A model generated the notes under the pieces. The model searched no databases. It was not told the origin of the DNA and saw only the letters and a program-made list of their open reading frames with translations. DNA of 64,000 nt, from NCBI GenBank assembly GCA_027365105.1, contig DAHXNZ010000004.1:1-64000 (forward strand). The letters run 5' to 3'. This document shows, in pieces, positions 1-8,185 of the stretch (position 1 is its first letter; the number at the start of each line of letters is the position of its first letter). The stretch comes from Thermoplasmata archaeon (GTDB taxonomy: Archaea; Thermoplasmatota; Thermoplasmata; Lutacidiplasmatales; UBA184). The translations under genes were made by a program, and so were the position numbers.

Positions 1-225
1 GGCCGCCGACGCCGATTCTTGTGGGCCCGGCCCAACCTACAAATCCCAGCGTCTGAAAATAAACTCCGGAGGCTGGGACAAAACCCCCCTCCGGGGACGG
101 GGCGTGCCGACCATGAATCCCAAAGCCTGCGGAGGAGGAACCGTTGAGCCTCGATTCGCCGGACCCGACCGGGGCGGGGGGAGGGTCTGCAAAGGCCTTG
201 AGCCGGGCCGATTCTTGGCCCGGCC
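1..225. other. Leader region before queE, no gene seen
   Basis: No convincing reading frame is seen here. An A-rich stretch near 56-64 could be a weak promoter element. The block GCCGATTCTTG followed by GGCCCGGCC occurs twice, near 11-28 and again directly before the queE start (about 210-228). The second copy folds into a short GGGCC/GGCCC hairpin that ends at the start codon. Its role, if any, is unknown. Confidence 0.4.
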
Positions 226-855
226 ATGCGGATCATCGAGGTCTTCCACTCGCTCCAGGGAGAGGGGCTACGGACCGGGGTGAGGACCTCCTTCATCCGC
301 ACGGCGCGATGCAACCTCCGCTGCGCCTGGTGCGACACCCCCTACTCGTTTGGACCCGGCACTGAGCGGAGCGTCCCCTCCCTGCTCGAGGAGATCGGAC
401 GGCATGGGACCCGGGAGGTCTGCCTGACGGGCGGGGAACCCCTCCTTCAATCGGAGTCGGTCACCCTGGTCAAAGCGCTGTCCGCTCATGGCTACACCAC
501 CGTGATCGAGACCGGCGGTTCGCTCGACGTCGGCCCCTACCTCTCCATCCCGCGGACGATCCTGAGCGTGGATGTGAAGTGTCCGTCATCCCGCATGGAG
601 AGTCACAACCGTTGGAGCAACCTTCCGGAACTGCGTCGGCGCGACACGGTCAAGTTCGTCATTGCCGACCGGCAGGACTACCTCTACGCGCGCCGCACCC
701 TCCGCCAGCATCCGTTCGCCGCGACCGCCCTGTTCCAGCCGGCCTGGGGAACCCCTCCGGGCCGGGTGGGCGACTGGGTGCTCCAGGACCGCCTTCCCGT
801 GAGGGTGATGCTCCAGTCCCACAAGATTCTCTGGGGCGATACGCCGGGGCGGTGA
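226..855 (+). CDS. queE: 7-carboxy-7-deazaguanine synthase (radical SAM)
   Basis: Converts 6-carboxy-5,6,7,8-tetrahydropterin to 7-carboxy-7-deazaguanine, a precursor of preQ0; in archaea preQ0 feeds archaeosine in tRNA. Seen: an N-terminal FHSLQGEG motif, a radical-SAM cluster CNLRCAWC with cysteines at residues 29, 33 and 36, and LTGGEPLLQ at about 68-76, the GGE motif that contacts SAM. The 209-residue length fits the family. The ATG follows a GGCCCGGCC hairpin and has no clear Shine-Dalgarno. The next gene (G1P dehydrogenase) lies 66 nt downstream on the same strand. Family assignment is firm; archaeosine as the end product is inferred. Confidence 0.9.
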   Translation: MRIIEVFHSLQGEGLRTGVRTSFIRTARCNLRCAWCDTPYSFGPGTERSVPSLLEEIGRHGTREVCLTGGEPLLQSESVTLVKALSAHGYTTVIETGGSLDVGPYLSIPRTILSVDVKCPSSRMESHNRWSNLPELRRRDTVKFVIADRQDYLYARRTLRQHPFAATALFQPAWGTPPGRVGDWVLQDRLPVRVMLQSHKILWGDTPGR

Positions 856-921
856 CGCCGTTTCTCGCCGACCGGACCGTCGATACTCTAAAGAGACCCT
901 GCCGACTCCAATCCCGGTCTC

Positions 922-2031
922 ATGGGCGGGGTTCTGGCGAAGCATACCGACCGGACCGGCGGCTTGGACAGCCCCTTCGGGAAGGCCCGCGGGATGGTCT
1001 TCCCCCGGGTGGTGCTCGCGGGACACGGGGTCCTGAACGAGCTCGCCACGACCTGCCGCCAGTTCGACTTTCCGAAGCGCGGCGTCGTGGTGACCGGCCG
1101 GCGGACCGCGACCCTGGCAGGGCATCGGGCGTCCGAACTGCTGAACTCCGAAGGGTTCGACGCCCCGATCCTGACGGTCGGGGAGGCCACCTCGGAGGAG
1201 GTGGACCGCGCTCGGGCCGAGGTCGAATCCCTGGGGGCCCGGTTCCTGATCGCGGCCGGGGGCGGCAGCAAGATTGACATCACGAAGGTGGTCGCCGCCC
1301 GCTTGGGGATCCCGTTCATCAGCCTGCCCACCTCGGCGGCCCACGACGGGATCTCCTCCCCGAGGGCCTCGCTCCGGGGCCCGACCGGCCGGCTCAGCAT
1401 CGACGCGGCGGTGCCTTCGGCGGTCATCGCCGATACGGCGATCATCGTCCAGGCCCCGTTCCGGCTGCTCGCCTCGGGGTGCGCCGATGTGATCTCCAAC
1501 GTGACCGCCATCCTCGACTGGAAGCTCGCCGTCCGCCTCCGGCATGAGGAGTTCTCCAGCACGGCCGCGACCCTGGCCGAGTACGCGGCGCACGAGATCA
1601 TCGACCGGGCGGGGCTCATCAAACCGAATCTCGAGGAGTCGGTCTGGATTGCGATCCGGCCGATGATCGTGGCCGGCATCGCCATGAGCGTCGCGGGCTC
1701 CTCCCGCCCCTGCTCGGGAAGCGAACACCTCTTCAGCCACGCGCTCGACCGCACGGCGAGGCACGCCGGCCTCCATGGGGAGCAGTGCGGGGTCGGTGCA
1801 ATCATGATGATGTACATCCACGGGGGCGATTGGCAGGGCCTTCAGCGGGCACTGCGGACGATCGGTGCCCCCGTCACGGCCCGGGAACTGGGCGCATCGA
1901 ACGAGGAGGTGGTCGAGGCGCTGGTCCAGGCCCACGCCGTCCGTCCGGAGCGCTACACGATCCTGGGCGACAACGGACTCACTCGGGAAGCGGCCCAGCA
2001 ACTCGCGACGGTCACCGGAGTCATTGGATAG
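922..2031 (+). CDS. egsA: sn-glycerol-1-phosphate dehydrogenase
   Basis: Reduces dihydroxyacetone phosphate to sn-glycerol-1-phosphate, the archaeal membrane lipid backbone, with NAD(P)H and a divalent metal. Seen: a 369-residue protein with the nucleotide-binding stretch AAGGGSKIDITK, the metal-site region SAAHDGISSPRASL and a later HGEQCGVG segment with metal-ligand histidines, as in the iron-dependent alcohol dehydrogenase/G1PDH fold. The ATG at 922 gives the full-length N-terminus. It sits between queE and the UPF0179 gene, all on the plus strand. It is the clearest archaeal marker in the window. Confidence 0.95.
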   Translation: MGGVLAKHTDRTGGLDSPFGKARGMVFPRVVLAGHGVLNELATTCRQFDFPKRGVVVTGRRTATLAGHRASELLNSEGFDAPILTVGEATSEEVDRARAEVESLGARFLIAAGGGSKIDITKVVAARLGIPFISLPTSAAHDGISSPRASLRGPTGRLSIDAAVPSAVIADTAIIVQAPFRLLASGCADVISNVTAILDWKLAVRLRHEEFSSTAATLAEYAAHEIIDRAGLIKPNLEESVWIAIRPMIVAGIAMSVAGSSRPCSGSEHLFSHALDRTARHAGLHGEQCGVGAIMMMYIHGGDWQGLQRALRTIGAPVTARELGASNEEVVEALVQAHAVRPERYTILGDNGLTREAAQQLATVTGVIG

Positions 2032-2040
2032 TGGATTCGT

Positions 2041-2469
2041 ATGGCCGAGATCACGCTGCTATCGGTCGCCCAGGCGAGACCGGGATTCGAGTTCGTCTAT
2101 CAGGGGGGCGGGCCGGTCTGCCGGAACTGCCCGTACCGGAACGCCTGCCTGACCCTCGATCCCGGACGGCGCTACCGGGTCGCCCGGGTCCGGCCGATCC
2201 AGCACCCCTGCGCCCTCCAGGAGAGCTCGGCGGCCGTGGTGGAGGTCGAGCGGATCGCCCGACCCCTGGTGGTGGACGCCCCGGTCGCCGTTGTCGGGAG
2301 TTCCATCGAAGTGGGACGGTATCCCTGCCGACGGCTCGACTGTCCGAACTGGAGCCTCTGTGCGGGCCCCTCGCTGCCGCCCCGGCAGCGGTACCGGATC
2401 GAGCGGGTCGAACCGGCTTTAGCGGAGTGCCGGATCGGACGGAAACTTCGCCGAGTGGATGCCGTTTAG
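2041..2469 (+). CDS. UPF0179 family cysteine-rich protein
   Basis: A 142-residue protein matching the archaeal UPF0179 family, whose function is not established. Seven cysteines are visible (residues 27, 30, 36, 57, 96, 101 and 107), arranged as CRNCPYRNAC, a single HPC and CRRLDCPNWSLC. Such spacing could hold zinc or an iron-sulfur cluster; this is inference. It starts 9 nt after the G1P dehydrogenase stop and ends 11 nt before tRNA-Pro, so it probably shares a transcript with both neighbours. Confidence 0.8.
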   Translation: MAEITLLSVAQARPGFEFVYQGGGPVCRNCPYRNACLTLDPGRRYRVARVRPIQHPCALQESSAAVVEVERIARPLVVDAPVAVVGSSIEVGRYPCRRLDCPNWSLCAGPSLPPRQRYRIERVEPALAECRIGRKLRRVDAV

Positions 2470-2480
2470 GGCCGGTATGC

Positions 2481-2588
2481 GGGGCTGTGGGGTAGATTCG
2501 GCGGGGGAACGCTCTCCCCTGTCGCACCAATGGTCCATCCTTCGGGCTTTGGGAGCCCGGGACCCCGATTCAAATTCGGGCAGCCCCA
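2481..2588 (+). tRNA. tRNA-Pro(TGG) with a D-loop insertion (probable intron)
   Basis: Acceptor strands GGGGCTG (2481-2487) and CAGCCCC (2581-2587) pair fully, with discriminator A2588. The anticodon stem is CGGGC/GCCCG around the loop TTTGGGA, giving anticodon TGG at 2550-2552. The T arm is CCCGA-TTCAAAT-TCGGG. The D arm is interrupted: GGGTAG (to 2495) and TGGTCCATCC (from 2531) are separated by about 35 nt (2496-2530) containing a GGGG/CCCC hairpin. Removing 2496-2530 leaves a normal 73-nt tRNA without CCA. The exact splice points cannot be fixed by eye. Confidence 0.85.
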
Positions 2589-3022
2589 TCTTGGCCGGTT
2601 CGGAGATCTCAGGACAACCTCCGCAGGTGCTGGACCAACGCCGAACCCCCGGATAGTCCCGTACCTCGCGGAACTCAATACCGGGTGCCCCTGGGGTTCA
2701 CCGGCACCGTCATCCAAGCCCTTTCGCCTAGGATGGAGGCGGGTGCCGCAGGTCGGATCGTTCCGGCCGGGGTCGTCTGGGAGGACGGTGTACTCAGGCA
2801 TTCGACCGTTCGCCGGCCCGACCGAAGTTCCGGACCGTGGTCCACTTCGAATTGGACAAGCTTCGGCCGTTCCACGACCCGGCGCGGTCGGCGGAGGGGG
2901 TTCCCGGTCCAGGCCCCGATCCTCACGCCGGGCGGGCAGCGGGGGCGGGATCCCGGATCCCTGGGACAGTCAGGGGTGGTTCCGCGGGCTCCTGGAGATC
3001 TCGCACCGGGCCGGGGGGCCCG
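2589..3022. other. Intergenic region, no supported gene
   Basis: About 430 nt between tRNA-Pro and the VOC protein gene. Reading frames exist on both strands but have the arginine/proline-rich composition of GC-rich noise and no recognisable motif. No RNA gene was recognised. Confidence 0.4.
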
Positions 3023-3436
3023 CTACTGGGCCTTCTCCATGAGGCAGAGTTCGTTTCCGTCCGGGTCGACGACGATGCAGTAGGTCCCCCACGGACGCTC
3101 GGTCACGTCTTCGGAGAACTTCACCCCGGCCCGTTGGAGCCGGTCGTGGGCGGCCCGGAGATCCCCTTGGTAGTAGACCAGGATGCCGGTGTTCCCCGGC
3201 TCGAGCCCAGCCCCTTCGCCCGCCTCGGATACCTGGCAGAGATGGATGAGCCCCCCTTTGCCCTTCCGGCCCACCGTGACCCAGTGGTCGCCGTCGTCGA
3301 CGATATCGAACCCCAACTGGTCGCGGTACCAGGCCTTCGATCGGTCACGATTCTGGACCAGGACGGCGGTCGATTCGATCCAGGTCGGGGAGGCGTTCGG
3401 TCGGGGCGCCGGTGGGTCCGTTGTGGAGGCGGTCAT
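3023..3436 (-). CDS. VOC (glyoxalase/bleomycin-resistance fold) protein
   Basis: A 137-residue single-module vicinal-oxygen-chelate protein. Seen: a start resembling ESTAVLVQNRDRSKAWYRDQ, the usual first beta-strand and helix, and a C-terminal IVVDPDGNELCLME, the classic DPDGN segment whose glutamate can be a metal ligand. Substrate cannot be told. The start at 3436 was chosen because upstream sequence is low-complexity and a TATA-like ATATAT lies 27-32 nt upstream, which would give an almost leaderless transcript. Confidence 0.8.
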   Translation of the reverse strand: MTASTTDPPAPRPNASPTWIESTAVLVQNRDRSKAWYRDQLGFDIVDDGDHWVTVGRKGKGGLIHLCQVSEAGEGAGLEPGNTGILVYYQGDLRAAHDRLQRAGVKFSEDVTERPWGTYCIVVDPDGNELCLMEKAQ

Positions 3437-3462
3437 CGATGGGCTCGAACCCCACGGGGCAG

Positions 3463-3468
3463 ATATAT
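3463..3468 (-). promoter_or_regulatory. TATA box for the VOC gene
   Basis: GATATATC in a GC-rich setting, about 29 nt upstream of the minus-strand ATG at 3436, the spacing expected for a leaderless archaeal transcript. Confidence 0.5.
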
Positions 3469-3821
3469 CGGCCGGTGAGGGGGTGAAACGGTCAAGGAGG
3501 AGGTGCGTTTCCGGGCCGAAGTCGGGCCGGGGGAACGGCCTGTGGGCGTCCCGGCAGAACCGAAGCGGGGCTCCGGACGGAGCATGTTCTTTGGGGGTCA
3601 GCGAACCGGCCCGCTCCTCTCGGGGACCGCCATGACCCCGGACCCGCCGACCACCCCGTCCCCGGGCCAGCGGAATGCCGAGGGGACCCTCCGGTTCCTC
3701 CCTTCGACGGCCCCCGACGGCCAACGCCGGGGCAGTGCCTCCCTCTCCAGTTTGCCCGGGCGACGAGCTCGGACCGCGTCGGGTCCGCCAACCCTAAGCG
3801 CCCGCACGGTTGGTTGGCGCG
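3469..3821. other. Intergenic region, no supported gene
   Basis: About 350 nt of GC-rich sequence between two divergent genes. Frames on both strands lack motifs. A weak AT-poor promoter candidate (CCTAAGC near 3790) precedes the next plus-strand gene. Confidence 0.35.
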
Positions 3822-4649
3822 ATGTCCACGCCCGAACCGGAAGGCTCCCCTCGGAGTTCACGCCCCCGCGCCGCGGTGGGGGCCGCGTCCCTGTTCTGCG
3901 ACGCCTGCCAGGAGGTCACTCCGCACCGGATCCTCAATCTGAAGGGGTCGGACCGGCGGGCTCCGGGGGCGGTCCTCTCGGGGATCGGTCGTTGCCAGCG
4001 ATGCCGATGGACCCACCCGTTCGGCTCGGCCTCCCCGGCCCGGCGGTCGCTCCGGGCGATTGTCTCCGATGGGCCGGTCTCCCGCCGGATCGAACTCAAC
4101 CTCCCGCCGGGACGCGAGGTTGGAATCGGCGGTCGGATCCGGCTCGGGTCCGACCAGTTCGTGATCCACCGGATCGAACTCGCCGGCCAGCGCTCGGTGC
4201 CCATCGCGGCGGCACGGGAGATCGGCTGCCTCTGGCTCACCGCCGACCGGCCGCCGCACGTGCCGGTCTCGATCATTGAGGGGCGGAGGACCCGCTCGAT
4301 CCGCTGGACTCCGCCGAGCGGGGCCCGGATCGGCGTCGGCGACGACCTCCTCCTCGAGGGCGCGACCTACCTGGTCACCGGGATCCGGACCGGGGGACGG
4401 ACCCTGCGCCGGGCCTCGGATCCGATCGAGGCCCGGACGATCGATCGGCTCTACGTCCGCCGCACCTGGAACCCCCCGGCCGGCAGCAGCGACTGGAGGA
4501 GTTCGCGGGAGATTCCCAGCTCCCGGGAGAGCTCCCGCTCCCGATCATTGCGGGTGCGTTCGTCGTCCGGGGCGAGCCGGACCCGGAGGCCCCCGGCCGA
4601 GCGGAGGGCTTCGGGCGGGGCGGCCACCCACCGGGGCTCCCCTTCGTAG
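3822..4649 (+). CDS. HVO_0476-type archaeal zinc finger protein
   Basis: A zinc-finger protein resembling the archaeal HVO_0476 family, of unknown function. Seen: an N-terminal zinc knuckle with CDAC (residues 26-29) and CQRC (58-61), then a beta-rich region (about residues 75-210). The ATG at 3822 is preferred over the upstream GTG at 3810. The last 65 or so residues are Arg/Ser-rich and run for about 200 nt antiparallel over the 3' end of the NFACT gene. That tail may be non-native, and a frameshift or truncated end near 4450-4490 would restore a usual length. Confidence 0.6.
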   Translation: MSTPEPEGSPRSSRPRAAVGAASLFCDACQEVTPHRILNLKGSDRRAPGAVLSGIGRCQRCRWTHPFGSASPARRSLRAIVSDGPVSRRIELNLPPGREVGIGGRIRLGSDQFVIHRIELAGQRSVPIAAAREIGCLWLTADRPPHVPVSIIEGRRTRSIRWTPPSGARIGVGDDLLLEGATYLVTGIRTGGRTLRRASDPIEARTIDRLYVRRTWNPPAGSSDWRSSREIPSSRESSRSRSLRVRSSSGASRTRRPPAERRASGGAATHRGSPS

Positions 4650-6358
4650 GTGACCACGCCGAGCCCGATCTCGGTGGGCAGGTCGTCGAGCGGGTGTTTG
4701 GTTCCGCGGACGACCCACGCACCCCGGGCGATGAACTCCCCGGTCTCGGGGGTCTTGGAGACCTGCTCGGCCGTCACCCAGTAGGCCGAACCGGCGGCGT
4801 AGCCCGCCCGCCAGATCTTGGAGTGGCAGACGGCCCACTGGCCAGCCTCCCGAAGAGTCGTGTCGGTGGGCGGGGGGCGCTGGTCGGCCGGCCACTTCAC
4901 AATCACGCTCGCGGCGCCGTGGACGTCGGCGTGGACGTACCGGTCCATTTCCTTGAGATACCGTCGGACGACCAGGTCGTTGGAGGCGGCATCCCGCCCG
5001 GCCAGGACCAGGGTCCCTTCCGACGAGACGAACCAGCGGAACCGCTCGAACCAGTGGAGCTTGCGCCGCGGGACTCCGGCCGGAGCCACGGCCGGGGCGT
5101 TCGCCGGCCGCTCGGGCGGCGCCCGAAGCCGGCGCTCGGTTTCGTCGAGCGCGGACTTCGCGCCCTGGATCTTGAGCCGGATCCGCTGCCGCTCCTCGTA
5201 GCGGCGGCGCGCGGCTTCGGTCGGATCGGGAGCGTCGTCGAGTTCGAGGCTCCGGTCGAGGAGCGTGACGGCCCGGCGTCGGAGCTCGGGGTGCGCCGAG
5301 CGGTCCAGCGCGATCGCGTCGGCCACTTCGGTGTAGTGCGCGTAGATCCAGTCGGCCTCCTCCCGGAGCCGCTCCGCCTCCCGGGTCAGGGTGGCCACCG
5401 CCTCGACCTGCTGATCCCGCTGCCCCTCGAGCCGCCGGCGCTGATCCGTCTCGGCCACCGCGGCCGCCGAGGGGACGATCTGCCGGGGCTCGAAGTAGCG
5501 ATGCGCGGCCTCGGAGAAGGTCGCCGTCTCCATCTCGGTGACCCCGTCCTTCCCGGCCCAGCGTCGGGACCGGAACGGGGTGACGTCCACGGGGCGACCC
5601 TCGAGTCCGTACAGGTAGCCCTTCGGGCCCCGCTCCACCTCGTCGACCAGCTCCCGAAGGCTCCGGGCGACGCCCTCCGCCACGTCGGCCGCCGCCTCCG
5701 CGGCGGGCGCGCCGCCGGGCCACCCGAGTCGGGCCATGACCTCCTCGGCGAGCGGACCGCCCAACCCGGCCCGGGCCGCGAGGGTGCTGACCCGGTCGAC
5801 CTGGCTTCCCGCGAGCAGCTGTTCGATCGCGCTCGGCTCGACGGAGAACGGATCCCGCCTCGAGGGGGGCGGTTCGTAGGCCGCGCCCATCTGGAGCGTG
5901 CGCGACGCGTAGCGGCGGCTGTGCAGCACGAACCGGATCGTCCCGCCGCGGACGGCGATCAGGTTCCCGGTGCCGAAGAGCTCGGCGGAGACGAGCCAGG
6001 GTGCCCCCGGCTCGTCGCCCCGCTCCAGTTCCAGCTCGAGCACCCGGTCGCCCGGGCGGGAGCGGGCCGAGATGAGCTGCGCACTCCCGAGCAGCCGGCG
6101 CAGTTCGCGCGCGACCGGCCCGAGGGTCTCGGCGTGCTCGCGCGGGCCGGGCAGGAGAGCCGCATAGATCCCCGGAACGATGAGCAGTTCCCGGCGGCCT
6201 TCCTTCGGGGACCGCATCGCAAGGGCGACTCCCGAGGCCCCCGCGTCGAACACCCGGTCCAGCCAGGCCGGGGCGAAGGCCGCGAGCTCCCGGGCGATCG
6301 CCCGGGCGTCGAGCGAGGTGAACCGGTCTTTCGGCTCCGGCGCTGTCCCGGCGGTCAT
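4451..6358 (-). CDS. NFACT family protein (RqcH/Rqc2 homologue)
   Basis: Ribosome-associated quality-control factor of the NFACT family (Rqc2/Tae2/RqcH/FbpA), which binds stalled large subunits with peptidyl-tRNA. About 635 residues. Seen: an NFACT-N domain with SAELFGTGNLIAV, helix-hairpin-helix and coiled-coil segments in the middle, and an NFACT-R domain with KLHWFERFRWFVSSEGTLV, GRDAASNDLVVRRYL, VHADVHGAAS and WVTAEQVSKTP. The start at 6358 (MTAGTAPEP) was chosen over the one 30 nt upstream because of its spacing to the CTTAAG element at 6391-6396. It converges with and overlaps the zinc-finger gene. Confidence 0.9.
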   Translation of the reverse strand: MTAGTAPEPKDRFTSLDARAIARELAAFAPAWLDRVFDAGASGVALAMRSPKEGRRELLIVPGIYAALLPGPREHAETLGPVARELRRLLGSAQLISARSRPGDRVLELELERGDEPGAPWLVSAELFGTGNLIAVRGGTIRFVLHSRRYASRTLQMGAAYEPPPSRRDPFSVEPSAIEQLLAGSQVDRVSTLAARAGLGGPLAEEVMARLGWPGGAPAAEAAADVAEGVARSLRELVDEVERGPKGYLYGLEGRPVDVTPFRSRRWAGKDGVTEMETATFSEAAHRYFEPRQIVPSAAAVAETDQRRRLEGQRDQQVEAVATLTREAERLREEADWIYAHYTEVADAIALDRSAHPELRRRAVTLLDRSLELDDAPDPTEAARRRYEERQRIRLKIQGAKSALDETERRLRAPPERPANAPAVAPAGVPRRKLHWFERFRWFVSSEGTLVLAGRDAASNDLVVRRYLKEMDRYVHADVHGAASVIVKWPADQRPPPTDTTLREAGQWAVCHSKIWRAGYAAGSAYWVTAEQVSKTPETGEFIARGAWVVRGTKHPLDDLPTEIGLGVVTYEGEPRWVAAPPEALRSAGGLRVRLAPDDERTRNDRERELSRELGISRELLQSLLPAGGFQVRRT

Positions 6359-6388
6359 CGGGCGTCCGGCGATCCACGCGGTCGGCAC

Positions 6389-6398
6389 CGCTTAAGCC
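6389..6398. promoter_or_regulatory. Shared divergent promoter element between NFACT and acyl-CoA dehydrogenase
   Basis: The palindromic CTTAAG core lies about 35 nt before the leftward ATG at 6358 and about 25 nt before the rightward ATG at 6419. It is the only AT-rich patch in the gap and could serve both genes. Confidence 0.35.
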
Positions 6399-6418
6399 TT
6401 GCCTTGTTTGGGGCCGCC

Positions 6419-7573
6419 ATGGCGCTCGCCGGCGACGAGACCGAGACGTGGCGTGGTCGGGCCCGGGCGTGGGCCGAGCAGGAGATCGCCCCGATCGCGG
6501 AGGAGATGGACCGGAGCGACCGGGCCCCCCCCGACCTGATCCGCCGGCTCGGATCGGCCGGGGTCCTCGGGCTCGGCCAGCCCCGCGAGTGGGGCGGGGG
6601 CGGCGAGTCGACCCGCACGGTCGTCGCGGTGCTGGAGGAGCTCGCGCGCGCGAGCTCGGTCGCGGCCGTGGCCGTGGCGGTCCACCTCTCCGTCGCGGCG
6701 GCCCCGCTCGCCCGCTGGGGCAGCGACGAGCAGCGCGAGCGCTACCTCCGGCCGCTGCTCGCGGGCCAGGCCCTGGGCGCGTTTGCGCTGACCGAGCCCG
6801 AGGCCGGGTCGAATGCGGCCGGCCTTCGCTGCCGCTACCGCTGGGAAGGCGACACCGCGGTGCTGAACGGCACCAAGACGTTCATCACCAACGGCGGACT
6901 GGCCGACCTGCTCCTCCTCTTCGCCACCCGCGATCCGACCGAAGGCCGGGGCGGCATCACGGCGTTCCTTCTGCCGAAAGGAACGGCCGGCCTGCGGGCG
7001 AGCCACAGCTTTGCCAAGCTGGGGCTCCGGGGAAGCCCGACCTCCGAGCTGACGCTGGAGGAGGTCCGGCTGCCGCGGTCGCTTCGGCTCGGGGCCGAGG
7101 GCCAGGGGCTCGCGATCGCGCTGGAGTCTCTGATCGGCGGCCGGGTGGGAATCGCCGCCTGCGCCCTGGGCGTCGCGCGGGCCGGCTTCGAGGAACTGCG
7201 GGCCGCCGCCCGGGAGGCGCCGGCGGAATGGAAGGGCTCGCTGCTGGCCCGCAGCTTTGCCGATCTGGAGGCTGCCGCCGCGCTGGTCGAGCGCGCCGCG
7301 GTCGCCCGGGATCGGGGCGAGCCGTTCCGGCGCCTCGCGTCGGCCGCGAAGCTCGTTGCCTCACGGGCCGCGGTCGAGATCACCGGCCGGGCGGTCGACG
7401 CGTGGGCGTCGCCGGCCGGACCTCGCCGCCCCCGGGCGGAGCGGCTCTACCGCGACGCCCGGGTCTACCCGATCGTCGAGGGGACCAGCGAGATCCAGGA
7501 GATGATCCTGGGCCGGGACCTCCTTCGACCCGAGCCCGCCGCGCCGCAGGATCGCCCGGCGGGGGATAAATAG
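6419..7573 (+). CDS. Acyl-CoA dehydrogenase
   Basis: FAD enzyme forming the alpha-beta double bond of acyl-CoA and reducing ETF. 384 residues, normal for the family. Seen: the FAD/substrate motif FALTEPEAGSNAAGL, the KTFITNGGLADL segment, and C-terminal YPIVEGTSEIQEMILGRDLL with the candidate catalytic glutamate. The start at ATG 6419 gives the usual N-terminus. An ETF-linked partner operon with a second acyl-CoA dehydrogenase lies at 59.9-62.8 kb. Chain-length specificity cannot be deduced. The PadR regulator follows 20 nt downstream. Confidence 0.93.
   Translation: MALAGDETETWRGRARAWAEQEIAPIAEEMDRSDRAPPDLIRRLGSAGVLGLGQPREWGGGGESTRTVVAVLEELARASSVAAVAVAVHLSVAAAPLARWGSDEQRERYLRPLLAGQALGAFALTEPEAGSNAAGLRCRYRWEGDTAVLNGTKTFITNGGLADLLLLFATRDPTEGRGGITAFLLPKGTAGLRASHSFAKLGLRGSPTSELTLEEVRLPRSLRLGAEGQGLAIALESLIGGRVGIAACALGVARAGFEELRAAAREAPAEWKGSLLARSFADLEAAAALVERAAVARDRGEPFRRLASAAKLVASRAAVEITGRAVDAWASPAGPRRPRAERLYRDARVYPIVEGTSEIQEMILGRDLLRPEPAAPQDRPAGDK
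7566..7572 (+). promoter_or_regulatory. TATA box for padR-like gene
   Basis: ATAAATA overlapping the end of the acyl-CoA dehydrogenase gene, 25 nt before the ATG at 7594, so the transcript is probably leaderless. Confidence 0.5.
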
Positions 7574-7593
7574 CCCGGGTCGGTTGCCCGGCG

Positions 7594-8124
7594 ATGCCGC
7601 AGACCGCCCCTGGAGGAGGGCGCCGGACCGGCTTTCTCGGCCTGTACACGCTGTCCCTGCTCCAGAGCGGCCCCCTCTGCGGGGCCCAGATCTCGAAGCG
7701 CATCCGGGAGCGGACGAACGGTTCTTGGTCGGTGAGCCCGGGCGCGATGTACCCGGTCCTCCGGGACCTGCTCGGGCAGGGCTACTGCGAGCGGCACCGT
7801 CAGGGCCGGGAGTGGCGGTACGTTCTGACCCCCCTGGGGCATCGCAAGCTCAGGCTCTCCCGGCGGCGTTCGGAGCAGTGGCGGGAGCGGTTCCAGAACA
7901 TCGGCCCGCTGCTGCTCGACATGCAACGGCCGGAGGCCCGCGCCCGGTTCGTCCGGGACCGCGCCGAACAGATCGTCGGATGGGCCCTCGAAACGCTGGA
8001 TCAGGACGAACTCTGGCCGGACCAGCGGGAGCGTCAGCGGACCCGTCGGGCCCTCTCCGACTACCTCCGGGTGAAGGCCACCGAACTCCGGTCCTCCCGG
8101 TCCCGGTCGCGGCGGTCGGGCTAG
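7594..8124 (+). CDS. PadR family winged-helix transcription regulator
   Basis: DNA-binding regulator of 176 residues. Seen: a PadR winged helix at about residues 12-85, with FLGLYTLSLLQSGPLCGAQI, VSPGAMYPVLRDLLGQGYCE and GREWRYVLTPLGHRKL, followed by a helical C-terminal part likely used for dimerisation and a basic tail. PadR proteins usually repress neighbouring genes; the upstream acyl-CoA dehydrogenase or the gene itself are possible targets. The ATG at 7594 fits the TATA spacing. Confidence 0.85.
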   Translation: MPQTAPGGGRRTGFLGLYTLSLLQSGPLCGAQISKRIRERTNGSWSVSPGAMYPVLRDLLGQGYCERHRQGREWRYVLTPLGHRKLRLSRRRSEQWRERFQNIGPLLLDMQRPEARARFVRDRAEQIVGWALETLDQDELWPDQRERQRTRRALSDYLRVKATELRSSRSRSRRSG

Positions 8125-8185
8125 TCTCCCCCGGACCGGCCGACCCCCGACGCGGTGCTTTGTACTGCCGCTCGGTTCACGGGCC

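Noticed and set aside
3436..3465. Reverse-strand GGGTTCGAGCCC-like T-arm near the VOC start
   Set aside because: No anticodon or acceptor stems; it lies between a TATA box and a start codon.
4694..6418. Very long open frame upstream of the acyl-CoA dehydrogenase start, antisense to NFACT
   Set aside because: It is the GC-rich complement of a clear NFACT gene, and the dehydrogenase homology begins only at 6419.
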